A DNA stretch of 6,753 nt from Reyranella sp. (GTDB taxonomy: Bacteria; Pseudomonadota; Alphaproteobacteria; Reyranellales; Reyranellaceae), in contig JADHLS010000284.1 in NCBI GenBank assembly GCA_016780605.1, positions 1 to 6,753 of the forward strand. The letters run 5' to 3'. The notes under the pieces were generated by a model. It worked only from the letters and a program-made list of their open reading frames with translations. It did no database searches and was not told the DNA's origin. Position 1 is the first letter of the stretch; each line of letters opens with the position of its first letter. Below are positions 1 to 5,856 of the stretch, piece by piece. Made by a program: the position numbers and the translations under genes.

Positions 1-545
1 GCCAGGATCCGACCATATTGGCCGCCCAACGGGATCGTCGGTATCTCCGCGGCCTGCTCGAGCACTTGGGTGAGCTTGCGCTTCGCCAGTTCGCGGAGCT
101 CATTGGGCGCGGGCAACAGAGTGCCGGGCGCGAGATGGTCGACCTCTTCCAGGTAGATGAGCTGCTCGAGATTGTGCAGCGCCTGGTGCGCGGGGATAGC
201 GACCGGACCGCCGGCTGCGGGCGCTGGCATCCAGGGCGGAGCAAGTGCGAGAGCCGCCCTGAAATCAGCCAGGGCCGCGTCGTCCTCATCCAGGGCTGCC
301 CTTACGCGCGCCAGGACGACGCGCGCCGAATGGTTTCTGGCGTCGGTCTCGACGGCCTTCAGGGCATTCTCTTTTGCTTCGGCGAGCTCTCCCAGCTGGA
401 GGTTCATGTCGGCCAGGGCGGTGAGGACGGCCACCGACGGCTCGCGCTCGGCCAGGGTTCGCAGTGAGGCGGCGGCTTCGCCAAAGCAGCCGCTGGCGAT
501 GATGCGCTTGATGCCCTCAGGCACCGGGACCTGCGAACGGGCCAT
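1..545 (-). CDS. Tetratricopeptide-repeat protein, N-terminal part (runs off the left edge)
   Basis: An open frame runs from ATG at 545-543 to the left edge without a stop, giving 181 residues; the C-terminus is outside the window. Residues about 12-35, 38-71 and 72-105 form helix-turn-helix pairs of TPR type: alanine/leucine-rich, with small residues at the TPR positions and a run such as LGELAEAKENALKAVE. After residue 103 comes a Pro/Ala/Gly-rich linker (PPWMPAPAAGGP), then further helical sequence. TPR arrays bind protein partners, and many alphaproteobacterial proteins place one ahead of an enzymatic domain; no enzymatic motif is visible in the part present, so the function is unknown. 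There is no signal peptide, which suggests a cytoplasmic protein. The start is chosen because TAG lies in frame 11 codons upstream; only a TTG directly after that stop competes. No good Shine-Dalgarno is seen before the ATG. The gene lies downstream of the porin, same strand, behind a terminator-like hairpin. Confidence 0.72.
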   Translation of the reverse strand, partial: MARSQVPVPEGIKRIIASGCFGEAAASLRTLAEREPSVAVLTALADMNLQLGELAEAKENALKAVETDARNHSARVVLARVRAALDEDDAALADFRAALALAPPWMPAPAAGGPVAIPAHQALHNLEQLIYLEEVDHLAPGTLLPAPNELRELAKRKLTQVLEQAAEIPTIPLGGQYGRIL

Positions 546-606
546 TGAGTCAATCTTTGAGCACGCCGCTTCTACAGGCAACTATTCTCGATGCGCCGCA
601 AACAGA

Positions 607-630
607 AAGAGCGGGCTTTCGCCCGCTCTT
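607..630 (-). terminator. Hairpin terminator downstream of the porin gene
   Basis: A perfect 10-bp stem (607-616 with 621-630) is closed by a tetraloop that reads GAAA on the minus strand, a stable GNRA loop. Minus-strand sequence after the stem is TCTGTTTG, a weak uridine stretch. The stem lies about 40 nt past the porin stop codon, as expected for an intrinsic terminator of a highly expressed gene. Because the stem is symmetric it could also act on plus-strand transcripts, but no plus-strand gene ends nearby. Termination may be partial, since the TPR gene follows in the same direction. Confidence 0.72.
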
Positions 631-668
631 CCGTTTGCCGTTGCCGGCCTATCGAGTTCAGCCTGCGA

Positions 669-2042
669 CTAGAAGCGCAGGTCCATACCGAGCAGGAACA
701 CCCAGCTGCTGCCGGAGACGGCGTTGGTCGGGCCGCCCGCGGTGTACATCATCGCACCGCCGACCAGCTTGATGCCGGGTCCGAGCGCGTAGTTGGCACC
801 GACTTCCCACTTGTTGATGGTCTCACCGCCGAACGTCAGTGCCGTTGCCGGGTTGCCGTTGAAGCAGGTGCTGTTCACGCCCGGGACACCGCCGCAGGCC
901 GCGGTGTTGAAGACCGCCGTGCCGTTGTAGGAGTTGGTCGCGGTGGTGAAGCCGGTGATGCCAGCCGAGCCGTTACCGTTGGTGTTGTAGAAGCCGGCCC
1001 ACATGAACGACATCTGCCACGGGCCGGTCTCGTACATGATACCGGCGGTGTAGAAGCGGGTGTCGTTGTCGACGCCGGTGAAGTAGTTCGCACCGAGGCC
1101 GTTGTTGTCGTAGCCGACCGCGCCACCGACGGTGAAGCCGGCGTAGCCGAACTGCGCACCGACAACCCACTGTTTCCAGGCACTGAGGTTGGCGCCGGTG
1201 AGCATGTTGGCCGAAGGCGCGTACGGGTTGAAGCCGGGGACGAACGAGGCGTAGGCGAACGCACCGTACAGAGCGACGGTGAAGTCACCGAACTTGTTCA
1301 GGTAGTTGGCACCGATATCGAACAGATCCTGCCAGGCGTAGTCCGCCGTCGGGCAGTTGTTGATGTTGGTGGCGTTGTTGTAGCCGCAGATGCCGGCGCC
1401 GTTCTGACCGGCGGCGACATAGTTCGACGACTGCAGGGCGTTGCCGTTCAGCTTCGGAGCGTAGCCGACACCGATCTGCAGGCCCTGGAAGCGCGGCGTG
1501 AAGTAGTTGATGCGGTTGACGTCCTGCCACTGCGGCGTGTTCGTCGTCGCCATCGTACGACCGTAGGCCTTGTTGTTCGCAAGGACTTGGCCGTTGATCC
1601 AGTTATGGTTGTGCTGAATGGCGCCCCAGCCGATCAGCGCCGACGGCGTGCCGTAATACATACGATATGAAGCAGCGTCGCGCGAACCAACTTCGACGCG
1701 GCCCCAATCGCCGAAGGCGAAGAGGAAGGCTTCGTCGATCTGCGCGTTGGCAATCGCGGAGCTCGGGTTCCAGGCTTCCAACTCGACCGTCAGACCGACC
1801 GACGTGCCGTTATCGAGCTTCGTCTGGCCGATGAAGTGGATTTCGCCTTCCTGCGTGAAGGCCAGACCCTTGTAGGTCTGGATCTGCCCGTTGTAGGCGT
1901 AGGTCGTGTCGATGTTACCGGCCATGGCATAGAAGGTGTAATAACCTCCGATGCCCATCTTGATCGGATCGGCGGCCATAGCCGGGGCGGCTATCGCTCC
2001 GCCGACGACCAAGGCGGTCGAGCCGAGTAGAAGCTTTTTCAT
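669..2042 (-). CDS. Outer-membrane porin (Gram-negative 16-strand porin type)
   Basis: The 457-residue product is a general diffusion porin that would form a water-filled beta-barrel in the outer membrane for small hydrophilic solutes. Residues 1-23 are a signal peptide (MKKLLLGSTALVVGG..., cleavage after AMA, mature protein starting ADPIKMG). The mature part alternates aromatic and glycine-rich amphipathic strands (for example GEIHFIGQTKLDNGTSVGLTVELE near 66-89 and DEAFLFAFGDWGRVEVGSRD near 103-122) with long Asn/Gly/Thr-rich loops. The chain ends MDLRF, with the terminal phenylalanine needed by the BAM assembly machinery. Length suits the alphaproteobacterial porin family (Porin_4-like). 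Four cysteines sit in two loop segments (219/230 and 383/393). Two adjacent ATGs compete: 2045 and 2042. I prefer 2042 because a GAGG lies 7 nt upstream; choosing 2045 adds only one methionine. The open frame continues upstream to 2315, but that part has no signal-peptide character and lies outside the gene. The exact substrate cannot be told. Confidence 0.93.
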   Translation of the reverse strand: MKKLLLGSTALVVGGAIAAPAMAADPIKMGIGGYYTFYAMAGNIDTTYAYNGQIQTYKGLAFTQEGEIHFIGQTKLDNGTSVGLTVELEAWNPSSAIANAQIDEAFLFAFGDWGRVEVGSRDAASYRMYYGTPSALIGWGAIQHNHNWINGQVLANNKAYGRTMATTNTPQWQDVNRINYFTPRFQGLQIGVGYAPKLNGNALQSSNYVAAGQNGAGICGYNNATNINNCPTADYAWQDLFDIGANYLNKFGDFTVALYGAFAYASFVPGFNPYAPSANMLTGANLSAWKQWVVGAQFGYAGFTVGGAVGYDNNGLGANYFTGVDNDTRFYTAGIMYETGPWQMSFMWAGFYNTNGNGSAGITGFTTATNSYNGTAVFNTAACGGVPGVNSTCFNGNPATALTFGGETINKWEVGANYALGPGIKLVGGAMMYTAGGPTNAVSGSSWVFLLGMDLRF

Positions 2043-2046
2043 CATT

Positions 2047-2053
2047 CTCCCTC
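2047..2053 (-). promoter_or_regulatory. Shine-Dalgarno of the porin gene
   Basis: The minus strand reads GAGGGAG just before the tandem ATG ATG. GAGG lies 7 nt before the ATG at 2042 and 4 nt before the ATG at 2045, which favours the second. It sits in a longer purine run (GAGAGAGGGAGA), consistent with strong translation of an abundant outer-membrane protein. Confidence 0.6.
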
Positions 2054-2070
2054 TCTCATTGATCAGAGAC

Positions 2071-2082
2071 TGGTACGTACCA
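2071..2082. promoter_or_regulatory. Perfect 12-bp palindrome in the porin leader
   Basis: TGGTACGTACCA is its own reverse complement. It lies 26 nt upstream of the porin start, downstream of the candidate promoter, in the position of a repressor operator. With no unpaired loop it is unlikely to act as an RNA hairpin, so a dimeric DNA-binding protein is the more natural reading. The regulator is unknown, and chance occurrence is possible for a single copy. Confidence 0.3.
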
Positions 2083-2156
2083 AAAGGCCTGTCCGACCGG
2101 CGGAAGTGGAAGCCCGAAACTCGGCGACACACGGACCCCGCCAATACGGCCTCAGG

Positions 2157-2186
2157 AATAAAACACTTCGGCCAAACAAGGGTCAA
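2157..2186 (-). promoter_or_regulatory. Candidate sigma-70 promoter of the porin gene
   Basis: The minus strand carries TTGACC (2186-2181, five of six matches to TTGACA) followed after 17-18 nt by TTTTAT/TTTATT (four of six matches to TATAAT). Transcription would begin near 2150 and give a leader of about 105 nt. It is the best -35/-10 pair I see upstream of the porin on this strand. Confidence 0.4.
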
Positions 2187-2232
2187 GAAATGGACGCGGG
2201 GCCGCACGATTCTCCCCGTACCTGTGGCGTCT

Positions 2233-2263
2233 TTGTCACATTTTGGGCCACTTATCGTATGAT
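2233..2263 (+). promoter_or_regulatory. Possible plus-strand promoter, wide spacer
   Basis: TTGTCA (2233-2238) and TATGAT (2258-2263) each match the sigma-70 consensus at five of six positions, but the spacer is 19 bp rather than the preferred 17. If used, it would start a transcript near 2270 with a leader of about 190 nt before the DUF3576 gene. The call is tentative. Confidence 0.25.
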
Positions 2264-2388
2264 TCTGCGCGTCGCGAGGAACAATCGAAGGCCGGGGCCT
2301 GCCTGTCAGTATCATAAAAGGACTACCTCTTAAGCCTGCAATTCTGATGGCGAACTTGTCGGCTGTGCGCTATCCCGCCGCTTGCTAA

Positions 2389-2416
2389 GGCGCACCCCTT
2401 GCGCTTTAGGTGCGCC
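2389..2416 (+). repeat. Inverted repeat in the leader of the DUF3576 gene
   Basis: GGCGCACC (2389-2396) and GGTGCGCC (2409-2416) are perfect reverse complements separated by 12 nt. On RNA this forms an 8-bp GC-rich stem about 42 nt before the ATG. There is no following U-tract, so a terminator is unlikely. It could be a leader structure or a dyad operator; a TATGGT resembling a -10 element lies just downstream at 2424. Confidence 0.35.
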
Positions 2417-2458
2417 CGGCGGGTATGGTATCTTCGCCAAAAGAACAAAGGGACGCCA

Positions 2459-3034
2459 ATGACGCCGGGCTCGGCTAATTCCACCGTTTTGTCTGTAATT
2501 ATGGCAGGGATTTTTGCAGTCAGCATGGCTGGCTGCGGCGGCAACACCGACGCGGTCAAGGAGAGCGACGCCCGCAACAACACCAAGGGCGACATCAGGC
2601 GCCAGATCAACCAGGGCACGGGCGGCCGCAACCGCGAAGAGGGCAGCCTGTTCGGTCCGGGCGGGCTGTTCGGCGCCAAGCCCAAGGAGAAGGACGATTC
2701 CGGCTCCGGGGTGGCGGTGAACGCCTATCTGTGGCGTGCCTCCCTCGACACCATCAACTTCATCCCCCTGGTCTCCGCCGACCCCTTCGGCGGCGTCATC
2801 ATCACCGATTGGTACACCCCGGCCGAGACCCCCAACGAGCGCATGAAGGTCCAGGTCACAATCCTCGACCGCGAGCTGCGGGCCGACGGCGTGCGGGTCT
2901 CGGTGTTCAAGCAGCAGACCTCGCCCCGGGGCGGCGCCTGGGTCGACGCCCAGGTCGACCCGCGCACCAACATCGACATCGAGAACGCCATCCTCACGCG
3001 GGCGCGCCAGCTGCGGATCGCCGGCGGCCCTTGA
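2459..3034 (+). CDS. DUF3576-domain lipoprotein
   Basis: The 191-residue product has a hydrophobic export segment (residues 10-25, VLSVIMAGIFAVSMAG) followed by Cys26 in a lipobox-like MAGC, so it is probably a lipid-anchored envelope protein facing the periplasm. Residues 27-84 are a polar, Gly/Lys/Asp-rich linker. Residues about 85-187 match my recollection of DUF3576, including NAYLWRASLDTINFIPLVSADPFGGVIITDWYTP in two consecutive segments and an ending on an amphipathic helix (IENAILTRARQLRI). The molecular function of the family is not known to me. The start at ATG 2459 is supported by AAAGGGA (2447-2453) 5 nt upstream; the frame is open back to 2399, but that stretch is basic and would destroy the signal. 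The gene lies 98 nt upstream of leuS on the same strand, an arrangement I associate with alphaproteobacteria, so co-transcription is plausible. Confidence 0.85.
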   Translation: MTPGSANSTVLSVIMAGIFAVSMAGCGGNTDAVKESDARNNTKGDIRRQINQGTGGRNREEGSLFGPGGLFGAKPKEKDDSGSGVAVNAYLWRASLDTINFIPLVSADPFGGVIITDWYTPAETPNERMKVQVTILDRELRADGVRVSVFKQQTSPRGGAWVDAQVDPRTNIDIENAILTRARQLRIAGGP

Positions 3035-3059
3035 CGTCCAATCGCGACGCTTGACGATC

Positions 3060-3102
3060 GGGGCTGCACCGGGCATCCGCTGCGGCCCCAGTCATTTCTG
3101 GG
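3060..3102 (+). other. Overlapping alternative hairpins in the leuS leader
   Basis: Positions 3060-3068 pair with 3081-3089 (9 bp with one G-U). Positions 3087-3091 (CCCAG) pair with 3098-3102 (CTGGG). The two stems share 3087-3089 and so cannot form together. A run of six T at 3115-3120 follows, 12 nt after the second stem, which is too far for a classical terminator. The first stem might instead mark the end of the lipoprotein message. A TATAGA at 3104-3109 could be a -10 element for leuS, but I see no good -35. Confidence 0.25.
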
Positions 3103-3132
3103 CTATAGACTCGCTTTTTTGGGAACAGGACC

Positions 3133-5739
3133 GTGTCGTCGACACCCGTGCGTTACAATTTCCGTGAGACCGAGGCCAAGTGGCGAAAGGTCTGGGACGA
3201 GCGCCAGACTTTCCGTGCCCGCATGGATAAGGCGCGGCCCAAGTACTACGTGCTCGAGATGTTTCCTTATCCGTCGGGGCGCATCCATATGGGCCACGTA
3301 CGGAACTACACGCAGGGCGACGTGATCGCGCGCTACAAGCGCGCCCGCGGCTTCAACGTACTGCACCCGATGGGCTGGGACGCCTTCGGCCTGCCGGCCG
3401 AGAACGCCGCCCTGGAGAAGAAGGTCCATCCCAAGAAGTGGACCTACGAGAACATCGCCACGATGAAGAAGCAGCTGCAGTCGATGGGCCTGTCGCTCGA
3501 CTGGAGTCGCGAGCTCGCCAGCTGCGATCCGAGCTACTACCGCCATCAGCAGAAGATGTTCCTCGACTTCTGGAAGGCGGGCTTGGCCTACCGCAAGGAG
3601 GCGTGGGTCAACTGGGATCCCGTCGACAACACCGTTCTGGCCAATGAGCAGGTGATCGAGGGCAAGGGCTGGCGGACCGGCGCGCCGGTCGAACGCCGCA
3701 AGCTCACCCAGTGGAACCTCAAGATCACCCACTTCGCCGACGAGCTGCTGGAGCGGCTGGGCACGCTCGACCGCTGGCCCGAGAAGGTGCGCCTGATGCA
3801 GGCCAACTGGATCGGCAAGAGCCAGGGCGCCCGCGTCTTCTGGCAACTGACCGACGCATCTGGCGCCGATCGCGGCAAGCTCGAGATCTTCACCACCCGG
3901 CCCGACACGCTGTACGGCGCCACTTTTGCCGCCCTGTCGGCTGAACACCCGATCGTCGCCGACCTGGCAGAGAACGACCTCGGCCTGCAGCGCTTCGTTG
4001 CCGAGAGTCGCAAGACCGGCACGGCGGCGGCCGAGATCGAGACCGCCGAGAAGATCGGCTACAAGCTGCCGCTGCTCGCCAAGCATCCGCTCGTCCCGGG
4101 CAAGACGCTGCCGGTCTACGCCGCCAACTTCGTGCTGATGGAATACGGTACCGGCGCAATCTTCGGCTGCCCCGGACACGACGAGCGCGACCATGAGTTC
4201 GCGACCAAGTATGGCCTGCCGATCATCCCGGTGGTGATGCCCGAGGGCGCCGACCCGGCGAGCTTCAGCGTCGCCGCCGAACCGTTCGTCGAGGACGGCA
4301 TCATCATCAACTCCGATTTCCTGAATGGTCTCAGCGTCGAGGACGCCAAGGCGCGCGTCATCGCCCGGCTGGAGGAGATGGGCGTCGGCAAGGGCACAAC
4401 GCAGTACCGCCTGCGCGACTGGCTGGTGTCGCGGCAGCGCTATTGGGGCAGTCCCATTCCGGTCATCCATTGCGCCAAGTGCGGCATCGTCCCGGTGCCG
4501 GAGAAGGACCTGCCGGTCGAGCTGCCCGAGGATGTCGATTTCGACAAGCCGGGCAATCCGCTGGACCGACACCCGACCTGGAAGCATGTCAGCTGCCCGC
4601 AATGCGGCGGCCCCGCGCAACGCGAGACCGACACGCTCGACACCTTCATCGATTCGAGCTGGTACTTCGACCGGTTCACCTCGCCCAATCTCGCGACGGC
4701 GCCATTCGACCGCGAAGAGCACGACTACTGGATGCCCGTCGATCAGTATATCGGCGGCGTCGAGCACGCGATCCTGCATCTGCTCTATTCGCGCTTCTGG
4801 ACTCGCGCCATGCGTGAAGTGCAGATGACCAGCCTCGACGAGCCATTCGACGGCCTGTTCACCCAGGGCATGGTGTGCCACGAGACCTACCGCGCCGCCG
4901 ATGGCTCATGGCTGTTGCCGGAGGAAGTCGAGCGCACGCCCAGCGACAAGGGGGGCGGCGGCAACGTCGTGCGCGTCTCCGACAAAAGTCCGGTCGAGGT
5001 CGGCCGCTCGGAGAAGATGTCCAAGTCGAAGAAGAACGTCGTCGACCCGGACCAGATCATCCACGACTACGGCGCCGACACCGCGCGCTGGTTCATGTTG
5101 TCCGACAGCCCGCCCGAGCGCGATCTCGAATGGACCGAGGCCGGCGTTACCGGCGCCTGGCGCTTCCAGCAGCGGCTGTTCCGCATCGCCAGCGAGGCGA
5201 TCGGCGAGCTGCCGCCCGTCGGCACGCCCAAGCCCGCGACCTTCCCCGAGGCCGCGACGGCGCTGCGTCGCGCCGCCCACAAGGCGATCGCCGGCGTTTC
5301 GGCCGACATCGAAGCCTTCCATTTCAACAAGGCGGTGGCGCGGCTCTACGAACTTGCCAGCACGATCGACCAGGTGAAGCCCGAGGACGATGCCACAAGG
5401 TGGGCCAAGCGCGAGGCACTCGAGATCTTCGTGCGCCTGGCCGGCCCGATGACGCCTCATCTGGCCGAGGAGCTGTGGCAGACGCTGGGCCACAAGTCGC
5501 TGCTGGCGGATTCGCCCTGGCCGCTGGCCGAGGACGCGCTGCTGGTCGACGACACCGTTACGGTGGCGGTGCAGCTGAACGGCAAGCTGCGCGGCACGCT
5601 GCAGCTGCCCAAGGATTCGCCGAAGGACGAAGCGGAAAAGGCGGCGTTGGCGCTGCCCGAACTCGCCCGTGGGCTGGACGGCAAGGCTCCCAAGCGCGTG
5701 ATCGTGGTGCCCAACAGGATCGTCAACGTCGTGGTGTAA
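3133..5739 (+). CDS. leuS: Leucyl-tRNA synthetase
   Basis: Cytoplasmic class I aminoacyl-tRNA synthetase that charges tRNA-Leu with leucine using ATP. The 868-residue length fits bacterial LeuRS. The HIGH-type signature is HMGH at 52-55, within [15 protein letters not shown]. The KMSKS loop is intact at 628-632 and is followed by [10 protein letters not shown]. The CP1 editing domain, inserted after the first half of the Rossmann fold, shows its threonine-rich [12 protein letters not shown] (254-265) and [19 protein letters not shown] (339-357), whose Asp350/Asp353 region holds the conserved editing aspartate. Two CxxC pairs (Cys447/450 and Cys488/491) look like a zinc knuckle. The anticodon-binding helices and a C-terminal domain ([14 protein letters not shown]) complete the enzyme, so it appears functional with post-transfer editing. 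The start is GTG 3133, with GGGA 8 nt and AGGA 2 nt upstream; a later GTG at 3148 lacks a ribosome site. Confidence 0.98.
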   Translation: MSSTPVRYNFRETEAKWRKVWDERQTFRARMDKARPKYYVLEMFPYPSGRIHMGHVRNYTQGDVIARYKRARGFNVLHPMGWDAFGLPAENAALEKKVHPKKWTYENIATMKKQLQSMGLSLDWSRELASCDPSYYRHQQKMFLDFWKAGLAYRKEAWVNWDPVDNTVLANEQVIEGKGWRTGAPVERRKLTQWNLKITHFADELLERLGTLDRWPEKVRLMQANWIGKSQGARVFWQLTDASGADRGKLEIFTTRPDTLYGATFAALSAEHPIVADLAENDLGLQRFVAESRKTGTAAAEIETAEKIGYKLPLLAKHPLVPGKTLPVYAANFVLMEYGTGAIFGCPGHDERDHEFATKYGLPIIPVVMPEGADPASFSVAAEPFVEDGIIINSDFLNGLSVEDAKARVIARLEEMGVGKGTTQYRLRDWLVSRQRYWGSPIPVIHCAKCGIVPVPEKDLPVELPEDVDFDKPGNPLDRHPTWKHVSCPQCGGPAQRETDTLDTFIDSSWYFDRFTSPNLATAPFDREEHDYWMPVDQYIGGVEHAILHLLYSRFWTRAMREVQMTSLDEPFDGLFTQGMVCHETYRAADGSWLLPEEVERTPSDKGGGGNVVRVSDKSPVEVGRSEKMSKSKKNVVDPDQIIHDYGADTARWFMLSDSPPERDLEWTEAGVTGAWRFQQRLFRIASEAIGELPPVGTPKPATFPEAATALRRAAHKAIAGVSADIEAFHFNKAVARLYELASTIDQVKPEDDATRWAKREALEIFVRLAGPMTPHLAEELWQTLGHKSLLADSPWPLAEDALLVDDTVTVAVQLNGKLRGTLQLPKDSPKDEAEKAALALPELARGLDGKAPKRVIVVPNRIVNVVV

Positions 5740-5751
5740 GATCCCACTTCA

Positions 5752-5786
5752 CCCTGAGGAGGGCCCGAAGGGCCCGTCTCGAAGGG
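5752..5786 (+). repeat. REP-type palindromic unit 1
   Basis: An imperfect hairpin with ends CCCTGAGGAG and CGTCTCGAAGGG. The inner stem is GGGCCC (5761-5766) with GGGCCC (5770-5775) around a GAA loop. The outer stem pairs 5752-5759 with 5777-5786, with a two-base bulge (GA at 5781-5782). The layout, with conserved foot and variable top, matches dispersed REP-like intergenic repeats of alphaproteobacteria. Confidence 0.75.
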
Positions 5787-5806
5787 TGGGCGACCGTGTG
5801 ATAGCA

Positions 5807-5845
5807 GTCCTTCGAGACGCGTCGCTGCGCGACGCTCCTCAGGAC
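5807..5845 (-). repeat. REP-type palindromic unit 2, inverted relative to unit 1
   Basis: Read on the minus strand, this unit has the same ends as unit 1 (CCTGAGGAG and CGTCTCGAAGG) but a different inner stem: a perfect 7-bp GCGTCGC/GCGACGC (5819-5825 with 5829-5835) around a three-base loop. The outer foot GTCCT (5807-5811) pairs with AGGAC (5841-5845). The two units are separated by 20 bp (5787-5806) of unrelated sequence, making a REP doublet. Confidence 0.75.
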
Positions 5846-5849
5846 GAGG
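5846..5849 (+). promoter_or_regulatory. Shine-Dalgarno of holA, abutting the REP pair
   Basis: GAGG lies 7 nt before the TTG start of holA and immediately follows the foot of REP unit 2, within AGGACGAGG. It decides the TTG start, because a TGA directly precedes that codon in frame and no other start codon follows within the conserved N-terminus. Confidence 0.7.
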
Positions 5850-5856
5850 TTATTGA

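Larger units (their letters stand above)
2043..2458. other. Divergent intergenic control region between porin and DUF3576 lipoprotein
   Basis: These 416 bp separate the minus-strand porin from the plus-strand lipoprotein gene. I see no convincing coding sequence. The open frames crossing it lack a good ribosome site and protein-like composition. The region is visibly richer in A+T than the flanking genes, fitting promoter DNA. It holds the porin promoter candidate, the 12-bp palindrome, a plus-strand TTGTCA...TATGAT pair (2233-2263) and an inverted repeat at 2389-2416. A small RNA cannot be excluded by eye. Confidence 0.6.
5740..5856. other. leuS-holA intergenic gap filled by a palindrome pair
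   Basis: The 117 bp hold no gene. Nearly all of it is occupied by the two inverted REP-type hairpins described separately. Only about 12 bp on the left and 11 bp on the right lie outside them, the right piece carrying the holA ribosome site. The hairpins could partly terminate or stabilise the leuS message, but neither is followed by a T-run. Confidence 0.6.

Noticed and set aside
591..1670. 359-codon plus-strand open frame opposite the porin
   Set aside because: Val/Arg/Gly-rich translation typical of antisense to a biased gene; it overlaps the terminator hairpin and the whole porin C-terminus, and no ribosome site is seen.
2223..2240. CRP/FNR-like dyad TGTG...CACA
   Set aside because: The half-sites are separated by 10 bp instead of 8, and the inner positions are not symmetrical.
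2043..2315. Upstream extension of the porin frame to ATG 2315
   Set aside because: It would add about 91 arginine-rich residues before an otherwise classic signal peptide and would bury the promoter candidate and the Shine-Dalgarno.
2259..2333. 24-codon plus-strand small open frame
   Set aside because: It has no Shine-Dalgarno, a basic unstructured product and no sign of conservation that I can judge.
2330..3076. 248-codon minus-strand open frame opposite the DUF3576 gene
   Set aside because: The plus strand has the ribosome site, signal segment and known family; the antisense product looks like an arbitrary Val/Gly/Asp-rich translation.
3133..3145. GTGTCG-T-CGACAC inverted repeat covering the leuS start codon
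   Set aside because: The single-base spacer precludes a full RNA hairpin, the sequence encodes the N-terminus, and a short GC-rich dyad is expected by chance.
3103..4881. 592-codon minus-strand open frame opposite leuS
   Set aside because: It is a shadow of a GC-rich gene with strong third-position bias; leuS on the plus strand is unmistakable with all its motifs, and the antisense product has no recognisable domain.
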